64,000 nucleotides of DNA, taken from Zasmidium citrigriseum. Taxonomy: Eukaryota > Ascomycota > Dothideomycetes > Mycosphaerellales > Mycosphaerellaceae. Location of the stretch: the NCBI GenBank assembly GCA_002786025.1, contig NHNW01000061.1:166005-230004 (forward strand). Reading direction: 5' to 3'. The notes beneath the pieces were generated by a model that worked only from the letters and a program-made list of their open reading frames with translations, was not told the origin of the DNA and did not search any database. The position numbers and the translations under genes were made by a program. Positions 22,222 to 34,374 of the stretch are shown piece by piece; the stretch's first letter is position 1, and each line of letters opens with the position of its first letter.

Positions 22222-23435
22222 CTATGCAAAATCATTCCTCGTCCCGATGACGGTGTTGACCAGAGCATCGCCCGACGCCCAGGCCGCTGCTTCGACGTTG
22301 TTTGGGTAGCCGTAGATTCGAAGGGAGAGAGCACCCCAGACGTTGTAGTTGGGATCCCAGAAGGCGCTGCCGGATTGACCGCCTGCTACGTCGCTGTCGC
22401 TGTACTTTATGGTCGTCAGCTAAGGAACCGCGTATATCTGGATCGATCGACTTACGAATGGACCGGTGCTGTCACAGGTGAACTGGTCGTGTGGACCTGG
22501 GCTGGGAATGCCGTTGCCGTCTCTGCAAACCTTTTATCAGTCTCTCGGTTTCCAGCATAATCGTCTATTCGACTTACTGGCGATATGGCCTGGCTCCGTT
22601 GTCTCTATCGCCGGGATATCCCATGGTCTCGAAGTAGCCTTCGATGTTGTAGTGGTCCATATCCGGCACCACGGCACCGAAGTATCCTAGGCTGTCTCCC
22701 AGACGTTGATCAATGATCATGATGGCAAAGTCGCCTGTCATGCTGTCAGCAATGGCCAGATCCAGGAAGCAGAAATACCCACACTTTGTCACACAATCGC
22801 CATCTCCACAGCCTTCGGTGGTCACAGCAGTTGTGACCTGAGCGCTTCCCGCCGGACCAGGGCCATTGTCGAAGCCTGGAGAGAACGAGACGGAAGAGCC
22901 ATCAGTGGGGACACAGTGGTGTGCCGTGAGAACGTGACGAGGTCCGATCAGGGACCCTGAACCTGATGTCAGCCATCATCGAATGGCACGGGCTACGAAC
23001 CAACTACCTGAACAGAAAACTCCTGAAGACCTGACGGCAAAGGGCAGAAGGTTAGTAGACGTCTCAGACATGTTGCAGGATGGCTTTTTCCCTTGACTTC
23101 ACGTACCACTGGATCTTGCCCACAATCCTCCAAGGATAATCAGACTGATCCGTAAACTCATATCGATCATCCGGTCCATTAGTCCTCTTCACATTTCCGG
23201 TACCTCGGAAAGGCGGAGCTGTGAGGTTATGGTGAGGATTGATAAGACCATGGAGAGCTCCAGCATGATGCGTGACGATCCTCGGAGCCGCGTCATTCGT
23301 AGAGGAGATGTGGACGTAATCGGGGTCGAAGCCAAGGAGGTTGCTGGTCGAAGGGGCGGCTCTCTGCTCAAGCGGAACTGCCCATGTATTGGGAAGAAGT
23401 GCAGTTGCCAGCACGGCAAGCGAAAGACGAGACAT
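22222..23435 (-). CDS. Secreted trypsin-like serine protease (V8/glutamyl endopeptidase-like)
   Basis: Five exons on the minus strand: 23435-23107, 23030-23008, 22956-22578, 22522-22456, 22404-22222; 326 aa. MSRLSLAVLATALLPNTWA is a signal peptide; a propeptide of ~90 residues follows. The catalytic triad is visible: LIGPRHVLTAHHC (His131), TGDFAIMIID (Asp) and DVAGGQSGSAFW (Ser277). Exon 2 is only 23 nt (WSSGVFCS). For exon 3 the second of two AGs six bases apart gives CSGSLIGPRHV, the family consensus. A 36-nt in-frame stretch in exon 3 (22784-22749) starts GTATTT and ends ACAG but is too short for an ordinary intron, so it is kept as coding. Intron 1 is a copy of the OPT gene's intron 2. 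The enzyme is probably an extracellular peptidase. Confidence 0.85.
23031..23106 (-). mobile_element. Introner-like intron (serine protease intron 1)
   Basis: This 76-nt intron is the second member of the pair described at 16639-16711. It has the same GTACGT donor, AAGGG then AGCCATCCTGC block, ACATGTC, GAGAC and TACTAACCTTC branch region, with a different last 10 nt before the acceptor. The copies lie 6.3 kb apart on the same strand in unrelated host genes. Confidence 0.75.
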
Positions 23436-24049
23436 GGAGATCTGATGCTTGATGGTTGATGGTGCTTGCGTGGTCGACACATGGGATATATGGCTCTTTT
23501 ATGTTGTGGCGGTCCTCCCACCCTCCATCCAGCCTGCGGTCATGCGTACGGTGCATTGCAGCGCCGAGAACACAGATGTCAGCCTTCAGAGCTGTGTCGA
23601 CATTAGTGGTGAAGTCAAGATGGAAGGATCCCGTGCTCCTCCACCCTCCTTTATGTGAGGCCGTAGTAACTCTGTCAGAACGTAACAGCATCTTGGAGAG
23701 GCGCGTAGACATCTTTGCATGACAGCCGTGGAAGCAGACGGTATAACGTTGAATGTTGGGCAATTCCATTGCATCTCCATCAAATCTCGCTGTCCACGAG
23801 AATCCAATGTCGCAAAGAGATGGCTTTCATCGTGGACTTCCCAGGTTGGCACGAACTGAGATCGACAGTTGGTATGCACGAGGTGGTCAAAGAAGGTTGG
23901 TTTCCTCGCCGGTCTGTTAAAGGTCCGGTGTGGTTCGCGGGTAGCTCGTCCTAAGCGGAAGGTAGTTGTCTCGAAGTTACCATGGAAAGGCTGCTGATCG
24001 ACACGCAAAAGCTTGGCGCATGGCAAGCTGCACCAAGCTTTGATGTTTG
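23436..24049. other. Native flank left of the Gypsy insertion, no gene recognised
   Basis: About 610 bp upstream of the protease gene, not RIP-mutated. A 173-codon frame on the minus strand (24107-23586) runs into the retrotransposon LTR and has no domain; it is not called. The protease promoter should lie here. Confidence 0.45.
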
Positions 24050-24053
24050 GTAA
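24050..24053. repeat. Target-site duplication, left copy (GTAA)
   Basis: GTAA directly precedes the left LTR and recurs at 34371-34374 directly after the right LTR. The empty site would read TTTG-GTAA-GGTC. Confidence 0.7.
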
Positions 24054-24154
24054 TGTAGAGTGGTGTGAATGCATGATAATGGAAGCTATCTCAGAGCCTG
24101 CACCCATAAGGAAGTGTAGGCCTCGGCTAAGCTGCCCTTATAGTGGGCTCTACA
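24054..24154 (-). repeat. Gypsy 3' LTR (left copy, hardly mutated)
   Basis: This 101-bp terminal repeat starts TGTAGAG and ends CTCTACA, a perfect 7-bp inverted pair. It aligns without gaps to 34270-34370. The differences are C-to-T or G-to-A in the right copy, in CpA/TpG context, plus one other transition. This copy keeps its TG and CA dinucleotides. Confidence 0.88.
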
Positions 24155-24174
24155 ACTCTCCCCCCCTCTAAAAT
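24155..24174 (-). other. Gypsy polypurine tract
   Basis: On the minus strand, a purine run (TTTTAGAGGGGGGGAGAG) ends one base or two from the left LTR. This is the expected plus-strand priming site and fixes the element's orientation. Confidence 0.75.
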
Positions 24175-27100
24175 AAGGACTACCGAAGAAGAATTATAAG
24201 CCTAAGGATATATTAAATACTATACGCTCGAAAACATAATCTTAAAGGAAACTACCTCTTCTACCTATTATCGTCGTATCTCTCTCTCTAATAACCTATC
24301 CCTATTAATTATAAAAGAAAGTCTTACTACTATCGTATAGATACTAGCTTAACTAATATCCGTAGTACGAGGATTATACTCGTAACCTTAGAGGTATATA
24401 GACGAGCTTAGATAACGTCGTTATCGCTAGAAGCTAAAGCTACCTTAATAGCTTTAGTCTAACTATTATCCTTAGTAGGTTCGTCCTTATCTTTAGTACT
24501 ATCGTCTTCCTCGTTAGGGTCGCTATTATTATTAGTTCTAGTATTATCTATACTCGTAGCGCCGTCGCTCTTATATATAGGCTAGTCGTCGTCTAAGGCT
24601 ACCTTCTCGTCTATAATATAGTTATAGAGACCCTTAGTAATAACTTCGACGTCTTTATAGGTTCTAGTAGCCTACGTAGTAGCTAGCTCCTATATTATAT
24701 TTACGTAGATTATTAGGTATAAGGTAGGATTAGCCCTAGAGGCTCTTACTAAGGCGTTAATAAGGACTCGAGCTTTCTCGCCCTACTTAAAGACTTTAGT
24801 AGATTAAGTTACGAGTTACTTCTCGATATTAGCTTACTTCTTATAGGCCTTAGTATTTTAGCGTATATAAGTAGGTTTAGTACTAATAAAATTCTCGAGG
24901 CTATAGGATATAATACCTATAAGTCTACTATATATAAAGTCTAGAAGAGTAGAACTAAACTTACTAGTAGGCGAGTAGGCTTACTATTACTTCTTCTCCT
25001 TTCGCTTCTATACGCCGCCGTATTTAGTAAATAACTTAGTCGATTAAGTCTTATAGTATATATAGGCCTTATTACTAAACTTAAAGAGTTACTTCTACGA
25101 AAGTAGATACTCCCCCTTCTTATCCTTAGTATTTATTAGTTTATCCTTATAGGAAAGCTAGACTTTACTAGTCTTATTAAACTAATCTAGCGCCTTAATA
25201 TATCGAGTATAAGCCTTCGGGGTTATACTATAACTATAGTTAGCGAGTCTAATCTTAATAGCCTTAGCTACTAACGTTAAAGGATTCTTATCGTAGGAGT
25301 ATTCTAGCCTATCTCTATAGAATTCTTCTATATTAATACGCTTCCGAGGTTTAGTAGACTTCGAACCTATTAGCTTACGCTTCGTCGATAAGGAGATCTT
25401 ACCCTTAGCCGCTAGAGGACTAGAGTTTACTATAGACGAGGCCTTTAGCTACTATTTTAACTACTTTACTACTAATTTATCTCTAGCTTTATCTACCTTA
25501 GTCTCCCCGTCGTACTTACTAGCTACTAGAGTAGTAGTATACTACTTCTTCTTTAGCTTTAACTTCTATATAGGCTCTTATATAGGCTACCTATCTATAG
25601 GAGTAGCTAGTTAAAATAATTAAGCCTTAAGGGCGGCTAATAGAGCTATTAGTCGCTTAGTAGAGAAATACTTAGTAAATATAAGGGCTTTAGCTATACT
25701 AATAGTTCTCTTTAGTAGATAATCTATACTTCTAGGATTAGTTCTAATTATATTTATATTAAATCCGTAGACGAAGAGCTCTCGTATCTATATAACCGCT
25801 ATATATATCTCCTATTACTTTACGACCTTCTATTCTTAGAATATAGCGGATTAGGTATTAGTAACGTCCTAAAGATAGGTAGTAGGATTCCTAGGCTAGT
25901 AAATAAGGTAGGTCGTAGGCTCGGTAGTAGAGAATTAGAGAGTTAGAGTCGATATCGTATTAACTAAGGTCGCGTCTTACTCTATAGTTAAGATCTACTA
26001 GTCGAAAAGGTAGTCTATACCCGTAACTACTAGAGTTAGTATAATTAGTAGAGAGATAGGGCTTTCGGCTATAGTACGCTTTATAGTCTCTAGTATATCG
26101 CGATAGGTATTAGTAAGCGACCTAGTAATAAGTATACTTATTATTAATAGATAGGGCTATAGTATATTAGAAAGTCTAGTATTACGAAGTTTAATATCGC
26201 GAAGTTTAATATTATAAAGTTTAAGATATAAACGAAGTTATAGTAGTAAAGCGAGGATAAACGGAGCCGCGGTATATACGTATATAAATAAAGCTATCTA
26301 AGTAAAGCTAAATAGGCGTAAGTAGGGGTAGTAGCTAGAGTCTATAATATTTCGTAGTAGTATATAACTACTAAAATTAAGCGTAAATTTCTAGGTTAGC
26401 CCCTAGGTATCTATACTCGTAATAGCTAGGATTATATAATAGTATTACTAGCTATTATTAGTAAGAAATCTCGTAGGGCTTCTCGTAATAGTTAGGGAAT
26501 ACTAAGGTCCTTAGACTAGTTAGAAAAGTATTATATTATAGCTAATTTACGGTTCGAAGTTAATCTATCGATACGATCCGATCCCTAATACGGTTTATTA
26601 GAGGTATATTCGCTAGCTAACGTCGCTACTCGATACTTCTTAGTCGTAAGATATAGTAATACTAGTATTATATCCTTAAAAAGTCTATATAAGTAAGGTC
26701 GTAGCGGGTATAGGTAAGATCCTTCTAGTAGAGGTCTCGAGTCTACTCTAGTAAAAGATCCCTATTAAAGATCTATAGGTAATATTAGTAGTAGCTTATC
26801 TTTAATACTAGATATACTAGGAGAGGTCTACCGCTTAGTACTACTAATACTTAGGATTATCTTCCTTATTAGTTTATAATAATCCTATACTAATAGATCC
26901 TCTCTAGCGAGGGTCTAAAGGCCCGTATAGATCGTTAGTAGTAATATATAGATAACTATCGAGATTAGGCGGCGGTAGTAGGCTATAAGCTTCTTATACT
27001 TTACTCTCCTACTTATATTAGTAGCAGGCTCGTTCCTCGGCCTTAAGGTCCTATTAAATCTAACAATTACCTTCTATAGTCTCCTTCTATCGATTCTTAG

Positions 27101-28599
27101 AGTTAGGAATAAATACTATTAAATAGTTTAGGTAGTATTTCTTACTAGCGTAGAGGGAATTACTATATATTCCGCGAAGGTATCCTACCTAACCGTTCTT
27201 AGTAAGCCTATCGAGGATATAGGGACTATCCTAACGAGACTTAAACTTATACCTATATTCCTTCTCTTATTAGAGACGACGTACTAAAATAGTATTACTA
27301 GCTTTTAGCGTTAGCTATACTTATCTATTACGTTTAACCTATTATTACTAAAATATAAGTCGCTTTTCTAGACCTATAGTATAGATTTTATTAAGCTTTA
27401 CTAAACGAGCGGCTTAAAGATTAGTAGTAGTCTCCCTAGCCTTTAAGAGCGTAGATAGGTCGTACTATAACTAGTCTATAATAGATTATACCTATAGCTC
27501 GTCTTCTAGTATAGGTTCTACGGCTAGATAGTAAGGATCGTAGCCTAGTAATAAGTTAAAGGGGTAGAAACTAGTATACTTAATCTACTTTATATTAATA
27601 GGCTAAATAGCTTTAGTAAGTTTCGCTAGCTAATTCCTTAAATCTAGCGTAGAAGTCTAGAGTAGAGATCTTATACTCTTTAGAAGTAGGCGGACGTATA
27701 TTTCGGCTAGGCTAGTAGATTAAGGATAGCTTATAGGTCTATAAAAAAGACGAATATATTTATCCTTAAGTACCTTTTCGAAAATACCCTTAAAATATTT
27801 ACTATTATTAATATATACGATTCGCGGCTAACCGAGAAAGGACGTAATATAATCTATAAAGAACTATAGGACGTTTATAGCTATCGCTATATATAACGCT
27901 CTTACGAATAAGAAGCGAGTATAGTAGTTAATAGTAATAAGGATATACCTCTTACTATTTAGTCTAGGTAGCGTAATAGGTCTAATAAAGTCTAAGGCTA
28001 GGTAGTCTATAGGCTAAAGTACTAGAATAGGTAATAGGCTATAGCTAGGGTAGAGTAGTCGTAAGAACTAGTAGTTAGTATACCTAGCGTAGTACTCGGC
28101 GATATCCTTCGCTCGTATAGGCTAGTAGTATTAGTATATAGCTCTCTATATTATAATCTTATCTATAAAATAGCCGTAAATATCGTAAAGGTTACGGATC
28201 GCGATATTAACTTCCCTAATCGTAATATACCTTATTAAATAACTATTACGCTTATAGTAAGTAAGGTATAGCGAATATCCTTCTACTAGGATAAGGCGGC
28301 TTACGATTATACGAATTGGGCGTTTATAAAAGCGTTCTAAATACTTAACCCTAGGTACGATACTCGTTAGTTTATATAGTAAGGGCTTATAATACTAAGG
28401 GTTAGTAAGCTAGGACTTCTAAGTAGTCTTCTATTCGGACGTAAGGAGATCCTTAGTATTAACGTAGTCCTAGTCGAGATCTATACCTATAACTATATAA
28501 GCTTTCTTATATTTAGCCTTTATAGCGTAGAGAGTAGGCGCTAGTAGTCTATATCTATAGATATATTCTAGAGTAGATCTTACCTAGGAGAGACTATCG

Positions 28600-29010
28600 G
28601 CTATCGTAAGGTCCTTACTAGAGACGTATATAAAGTCTATATTATACTTAAGTAGCTCGAGCTACTAGCTAACGATACGCTAGTTAGTATAATCGCTAGT
28701 ACGAACCTTTAATATAGCTATATAGTTAGTATAGATAATAATCGAGTAGAGACGTCCTTAAAGGAGCTACTATAACTCCTATAAGTACTTAATTATAGCT
28801 AGATACTTACGCTCCGTAGTATAATAGTTAACTTCTATAGGCGTAAACTTATAGCTTAGAAAGCTAATAATCTATATATATTACGAGAAATCGTTAAAAT
28901 AAACGCGAGTACCTACTAGGATATCTAGTAGCTAGAATAAAACTCTACCTATACCTCTTTTAGATATATTAGTAGCGAGATAATACTAGCGTAGTAGATC
29001 GCGCGAGGAT
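28600..29010 (-). pseudogene. Gypsy RNase H domain remnant
   Basis: Continuous minus-strand frame with RNase H landmarks of fungal Ty3/Gypsy elements: NYYTTERKYLAIIKYL, a basic GRLYSIIIYTNYIAILKV stretch (YTDH-type catalytic Asp changed to Asn), then IDFIYVSSKDLTIADSLS. In-frame stops fall where Trp or Gln codons are expected, consistent with RIP. It is not functional. Confidence 0.75.
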
Positions 29011-32000
29011 ACGGATATCCTATATACTAATTAACGGATATTATCGAAGATTTACTACTAAGTAGGTCCCTACTAGAAATTAATTATAGTCTAGTATATC
29101 TACGATTTTCCCTTAATTATCTTCGTAGATCTCTCCTAGATTAAAGCCGCTTTTAATACGTTAGACTTATTAGCTTAGCTAGGAATAAAAGCCTTTACCT
29201 ATAGTAGTATATATAGGAACTCGTTTAACTCTAATTCGTATTTAGGTATAGGCTACTACTCGAAAGCTACTAGTAATTTCTTAGAAGGACGAATACTAAA
29301 GGGGCCTTTAATATAGCTAAGAATCGAGATCTTAGTAGTACTAATCTTAGTCTTCTTAGGCGATAAGGAGAGCTTAGCCTAGGTAAGTCGAGGTATCTAG
29401 TACTCGTAGATAAATATAGCGAGCTTCTCTATAGATATCGAGCTACTATAATTATTATCGATAAAGTACTTAAACTAGGTCTCCTTATCTATATTAGTTA
29501 GGGTAGGCTTAGGGTTAGGCTCTAGAATCGGGCCTATAGTAAGGTCTTTAAGATAAGAGTACGTTATAGGACTACTAGTTAATCCTTAGCCTATACGGTT
29601 ATAGTATATCTAACTAAATAGAGTAGTAAAAGCCGTCTTATAATAGTAAGCTAGGTTTAAACGGACCGCCTAGAAGCTATTTAAAGTATTAGCTTTAAAT
29701 ATAACTTTATTAGTATAGCGTCTAGCGCCCTATAGGATCGGTTTAGCTCGTTTTATTAGATACGTAGACTTTCTAGTAGCCTTATTAAGTATAATCTAAG
29801 GATAGATTATCCGTAATCTATTATTCGGCTTACGAACGAATTTCGTCTTTATATACTAGTTACTTTCGTAGTAAGAAATTATACTCGCCTTTAATATCTT
29901 TAGAAGGATAACTTTTATAAAATTAATTTCCTCTTAAGTCTAAAGAGATAGTTTAGTAGCTATAGGCTAGCTACTAAAGGTAGGGATATCGTATATAACG
30001 AGATTCGTCTCTAGAATATTAGTAATAGTATCTATAAATATATCCTACTAGGTAATAAGTATATAGTAGATAAGTTCTATATCCTTAGAAGTCTTAATAA
30101 GCTCGCTAACTTTAATAGGAAGAGTTTCCTTAAGCTTAGCTAATTTACTAGTAGCGTCGAAGTCGCTAGGAATATCTATACCTATAGGAGCTAGTTTATA
30201 ATAGTATATATAAGGGCGTCGCTTAGTAGAAAATCCTATATACTTAGAAAATTCCTACTCCTCTATAGTAAGATATATCGCTTTAGCGTTAGGAGATAGA
30301 TTAGATAAGCTAATAGGGTTTATTATAATAGACGTTAGCGTTAGTATACTAGTTATACTTAGTACTAGACGTCTAGCGTTAGCTATATAATTATACTCGT
30401 ATAGAGAGTAGTATTAAAGATCTAGAACTAAAGAGTATTAATAATTTCTCTACTATAGCTAGAAAGGAACTAGTAGTTATACCTATAAGCTATAAGTTAG
30501 TATAGGTATAGAGTTAGGTAATCGCTAGAAGTTATTTCCCTCGAAAAGCCTTACTATATAATCTCCTCTTAGTATAAATTTAGGGTCGTTAGGCGATATT
30601 TCCTCGCTATTTAAGTCGTAGACTATTACTACGAGCTTAGAAAGGTTAGAGGATAGTCTATACTCGCTTTCTATTACGAGTATAGGCGAAGCTATTACTA
30701 CTAGAGGACTAGAGTCGTAAGAATTAGTTATAAGGTAGTATATTCGTCAAAGTTTCTATAGTATTATAGTCCGCTAGCTACGGACTATAGAGCTAGAATA
30801 CGATATTAATATCCTTAGTCCTACTATTATTATTAAGGTTATTAGGCTTAGGGCTATCTAATAACTACTCGCTTTTCCTAACTAGTACTAGCGAAATATA
30901 AAGCTAGATCTATTAATATTATATTCTTAGGTAATTTAACGGAATATAGATTAATAATTAGGATTAGAGGCTTACTAGGAAGGCGTTAGAGAGGAATAAT
31001 AGTACTAGCCTATAGGGAAGATAGTATTCCCTATAGATTCTATATAAGGAGCCTTCGCGTTCGTAGGCTTAGTATTAGTAAGCTTATAATAGTAGCTAGT
31101 AGGATCCTTTAGTATATACTATCCTAGCCTATAGAGGCTAATAAGGTCGACTTACTATATCTATTATTAGGAGAGTAAAATATTATAGCTAATATCTCGC
31201 TTAATAACGTAAGCGCTAAACTTTATCTTAACGCTAGAGACCTCGATATCTATATAAATATAGGAAGCTAAGATCTCCTTCTCTCTATTAGCTATAGAGA
31301 GAGCTATAGGATTATAAGGAATCGTAGGTACCGAGAGTTTATCTATAATATTACGGCTAATAAGGTTAATAGAAGTACCTCTATTAATAAGTACGCGGAC
31401 TATAGTAATATCCTTAACCTTTATAGCGGCGTAGAAGTTATAGACTAAGATAGGCTTATTTAGAACTAATAGGGAAATAGTAGTAGCGAGGGCTAATACT
31501 AGAGCTTCTACTATATTATTACTACTACGTACGGCTACGAGTAAGGACTAGCTAGCGATATAGATCCTAGTATAGGGGTCTACCGTATTAATAGAGTACT
31601 TACGGCTAGCCTCTAAATCGAAGATTATTATAGTAGTAAGGTCCGCCTAGGCTCTCTTAGATACGTTAAGAAACTAGAGTATAGATATCGTAATTTTAAA
31701 GTTATTTAGTATTTCTACGAAATCTATATAAGCTCGTTCTTCTATTCCTCGAATATATCGGCTAGGAGTATAATCCTTATACGCTATTATAGATCGATAT
31801 ATAGGCCTTATAGTAGGTAGTTTAGTCCGTATAGGATATAAGGAATTATAGCTAGTACGCCGAGCCTTATTAGTAAGAGCTATTACTTCTACCCTAGCTA
31901 GTTAAGGAATAGCCTCTATATCGTCGATAACGTTAGTAGAAGGTCCCTTATTCTAAGCTAGTATAGAATCTAGTAATACTATACCGTTAAAAGATATATT

Positions 32001-32039
32001 AGTAATATCTATAGTCTACTAAACGTTAATAGCCTAAGG

Positions 32040-32130
32040 GTATAGCTATTAAGGGTATAGCTATAAAAAGAATACCTAATTATCTACTATATAGCTATAA
32101 ACTTAAGGTTAAGGTTAAGGTTAAGGTTAA
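32040..32130. repeat. Short tandem repeats inside the Gypsy element
   Basis: TTAAGG is repeated four and a half times at 32103-32130. Just before it, two copies of a ~17-bp AAGGGTATAGCTATT unit lie at about 32035-32075. They could be a repetitive coding segment of gag or a linker, later mutated. Confidence 0.6.
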
Positions 32131-34249
32131 GCGAGAGGCTCCTCCTTATCCTCCTATACTAACTTAGTATCTACTATCTAGGTAGAGATTAGCTTACCTA
32201 TAAGTATAGAACGAAACGCTATATAGCGCTCCTTTAGCTCTCTCTATTAAGCTAGGGGTAGCTTATTAGGGTTCTCGTAATAGTTAGAGGTATAACTAGT
32301 CTATCTATAGGTAAAGTAGGTTAGAGAGGTTACCTAGCTCTATAGGGCCTTACTTATACCTATAAGAGCTCTCGAACCGCTTAGGCTAGTAGAGGTAGGT
32401 AGTATAGTATACTAGCTAGCTATCGAAGATTATAGGCGTTAGCGATTACCTAGGGTAGTACCCTATAGTATCTATAACTACTAAGGATACTAAGGGTATT
32501 ATATAGGCTATTATATAGGTAGAGGACTATAGTACGCTATTAGGTATTATAGGATATAGTACTACTATAGCTAGAGAGTAGGCTAATAGTAGGAAGAATT
32601 TAATCCTAACGTAAGGTTTAATAACTACTATATTATCTCCTTAAATTTAGTATTACTACTCTATACTATCTTATATAAAATATAGTTCTTACTAGAGAGG
32701 TTAGTAAGATCTATAGTAGAATCCTTCTTACGAAGACTAGTCTTATCCCTCTTTTATATACTACGAATACCCTTAACGAGGTTAATAGTCTACTCTAATA
32801 GTAGAGTCTTTATAGCTACCTACTCTATAGCCGCGTTACGAAGGTCCTTATTAGTAAGCCTACTAATAAAGGATTTAGCGACCTACTTAGATATTAAGGG
32901 GTCTAGTCTAATAATAGCGCGAGTATCCTCGACGTAGTTAGAGAAAGACTTTAAGCCCTACTCTAAGGACTTTAGGTCTCTCTAGGTAGTATAGCGAGTA
33001 TCTTCTATTCTCTTAGGAAAGCGTTAATATAGGTAGTACTTAAGGAGTACCTAACTAAAGGTATCTTTATCCTTAAGTTAATCGATATAGCGCTATATAA
33101 TACTATCTATATATCTATATATAAATAGCGTAGTATCCTTATCCTTATCCTTAATATAAATCTATCGAGCTCGAAGATTATCTTCGTATATAGCTATATA
33201 AAAAGTAATCTAACGCTTAATATTATCTCCTAGGTTACTATAGAAGATAGTAACCTTAAACTAGCTAGAGCTAGGTATTATAGGCGGTTATCGTCGGCTC
33301 TATACCTATATAGGCGAGCATTATATAGGATAGAATAGAGGAGAGTCTAAGATATTCGAGTAGAAAGGGCGTAGGGAGTCTAGTAATAATAAATACTAGG
33401 AGCCGGGATCCCTATAGGATTAGAATACTATAAAGGGATATTCTATACCTATAAAGGGCTTAGTATATAGAGGATAGTAGGAAGACTCGTCTCTCTATAT
33501 AGCTATTAGCGAGTACTCTTACGTAATAGCTACTATAAGCGTAGTACTATTAGCTAGTAAGCTAAAGAGATCTAGGACGTCGAAATCCTAAGGTAGATAT
33601 AGCGAAGTAGCTACGGTATCGTCTAATAACGGAAGTAGTATATTTAGAATAGGTAATAGTACGTTATAGTATATTAACGGAATACCGTAGAGTATAGAGT
33701 TATTATTATAACCGTCTATAAAGGAAGTTAGTTAGGAAGATAGAAGTTAGGTACTATAGCTAAAGCGCCTTCTAATATTAAGAAGGTAGTTATTACTATC
33801 TATATAAGGTAAGTAGGGGAATATAAATAAAAGTTAATACTAGTATATAGGCTAGTTAGAGGCGGCTAATAAACTAAAGTAATTAAATCTAGATTACCTA
33901 AAAGAGGCTAGAGTAGAAGTCGTATAAGAGAGAACTATAGTTATCTAAAAGTCTAGACGAAAGTCGCGCCTAAAGCGTTCGCGTAATTAAAAAGCGTCGT
34001 AGACTAAGTTATAAGATAAGATCTAGTAATAAACTTATACTCGTAAAGAGTATAAAGATATCGTAGAAGAAGATAGAGGGATACTAGTCTAGAAAGGCGC
34101 CTAAAGAAGGCGAAGAAACTAGAGAAGCCTAGTACCTAGGTATAGTAGTAGAGGAGTACGCTACTATACGAAGCGAAGGATAGACGTAAAAATAAAAAAA
34201 AATAACGATTATAAGGGAGGAGAGAGAGGCCGTACAACGTTACGTTTAA

Positions 34250-34266
34250 GCGCGGATTAACCTCTA
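34250..34266 (-). other. Probable Gypsy primer-binding site (RIP-damaged)
   Basis: Reading out of the 5' LTR on the minus strand, TAGAGGTTAATCCGCGC follows after three or four T residues. If the initial TAG was TGG before RIP, this would be a standard tRNA-complementary primer site. This is inference from position and context. Confidence 0.4.
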
Positions 34267-34269
34267 AAA

Positions 34270-34370
34270 TATAGAGTAGTATAAATGTATAATAATAGAA
34301 GCTATCTTAGAGCCTACACCTATAAGGAAGTATAGGCCTCGGCTAAGCTGCCCTTATAGTAGGCTCCATA
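34270..34370 (-). repeat. Gypsy 5' LTR (right copy, RIP-mutated)
   Basis: Same 101-bp length as the left LTR. It starts TATAGAG and ends CTCCATA, with about 14 transitions relative to the left copy, nearly all TG-to-TA or CA-to-TA. It is followed by the GTAA duplication at 34371-34374. Confidence 0.85.
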
Positions 34371-34374
34371 GTAA
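34371..34374. repeat. Target-site duplication, right copy (GTAA)
   Basis: Matches 24050-24053 and closes the Gypsy insertion. Confidence 0.7.

Larger units (their letters stand above)
24054..34370 (-). mobile_element. Full-length RIP-mutated Ty3/Gypsy retrotransposon
   Basis: A 10,317-bp element with 101-bp LTRs, 4-bp GTAA target duplication, polypurine tract next to the left LTR and a likely primer-binding site next to the right LTR, so it is transcribed leftward. The interior has almost no CpA or TpG, while CpG and TpA are frequent, which is RIP. No long frame survives. On the minus strand, 29010-28600 still reads as Gypsy RNase H (NYYTTERKYLA, then IIIYTNYIAIL, then KDLTIADSLS) with stops at former Trp codons. 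Reverse transcriptase should lie to the right of this and integrase to the left, the Ty3/Gypsy order. The 10.1-kb interior is long for the class, leaving room for extra coding sequence in the right-hand 3-4 kb. Confidence 0.88.

Noticed and set aside
23586..24107. 173-codon minus-strand frame crossing the left Gypsy LTR border
   Set aside because: It begins inside the LTR, has no domain or signal peptide, and overlaps another open frame on the opposite strand.
32103..32130. Telomere-like hexamer repeat (TTAAGG)n
   Set aside because: The unit is not the fungal telomere TTAGGG, only four to five copies occur, and it lies inside a Gypsy element, so it is a local tandem repeat rather than an interstitial telomere.
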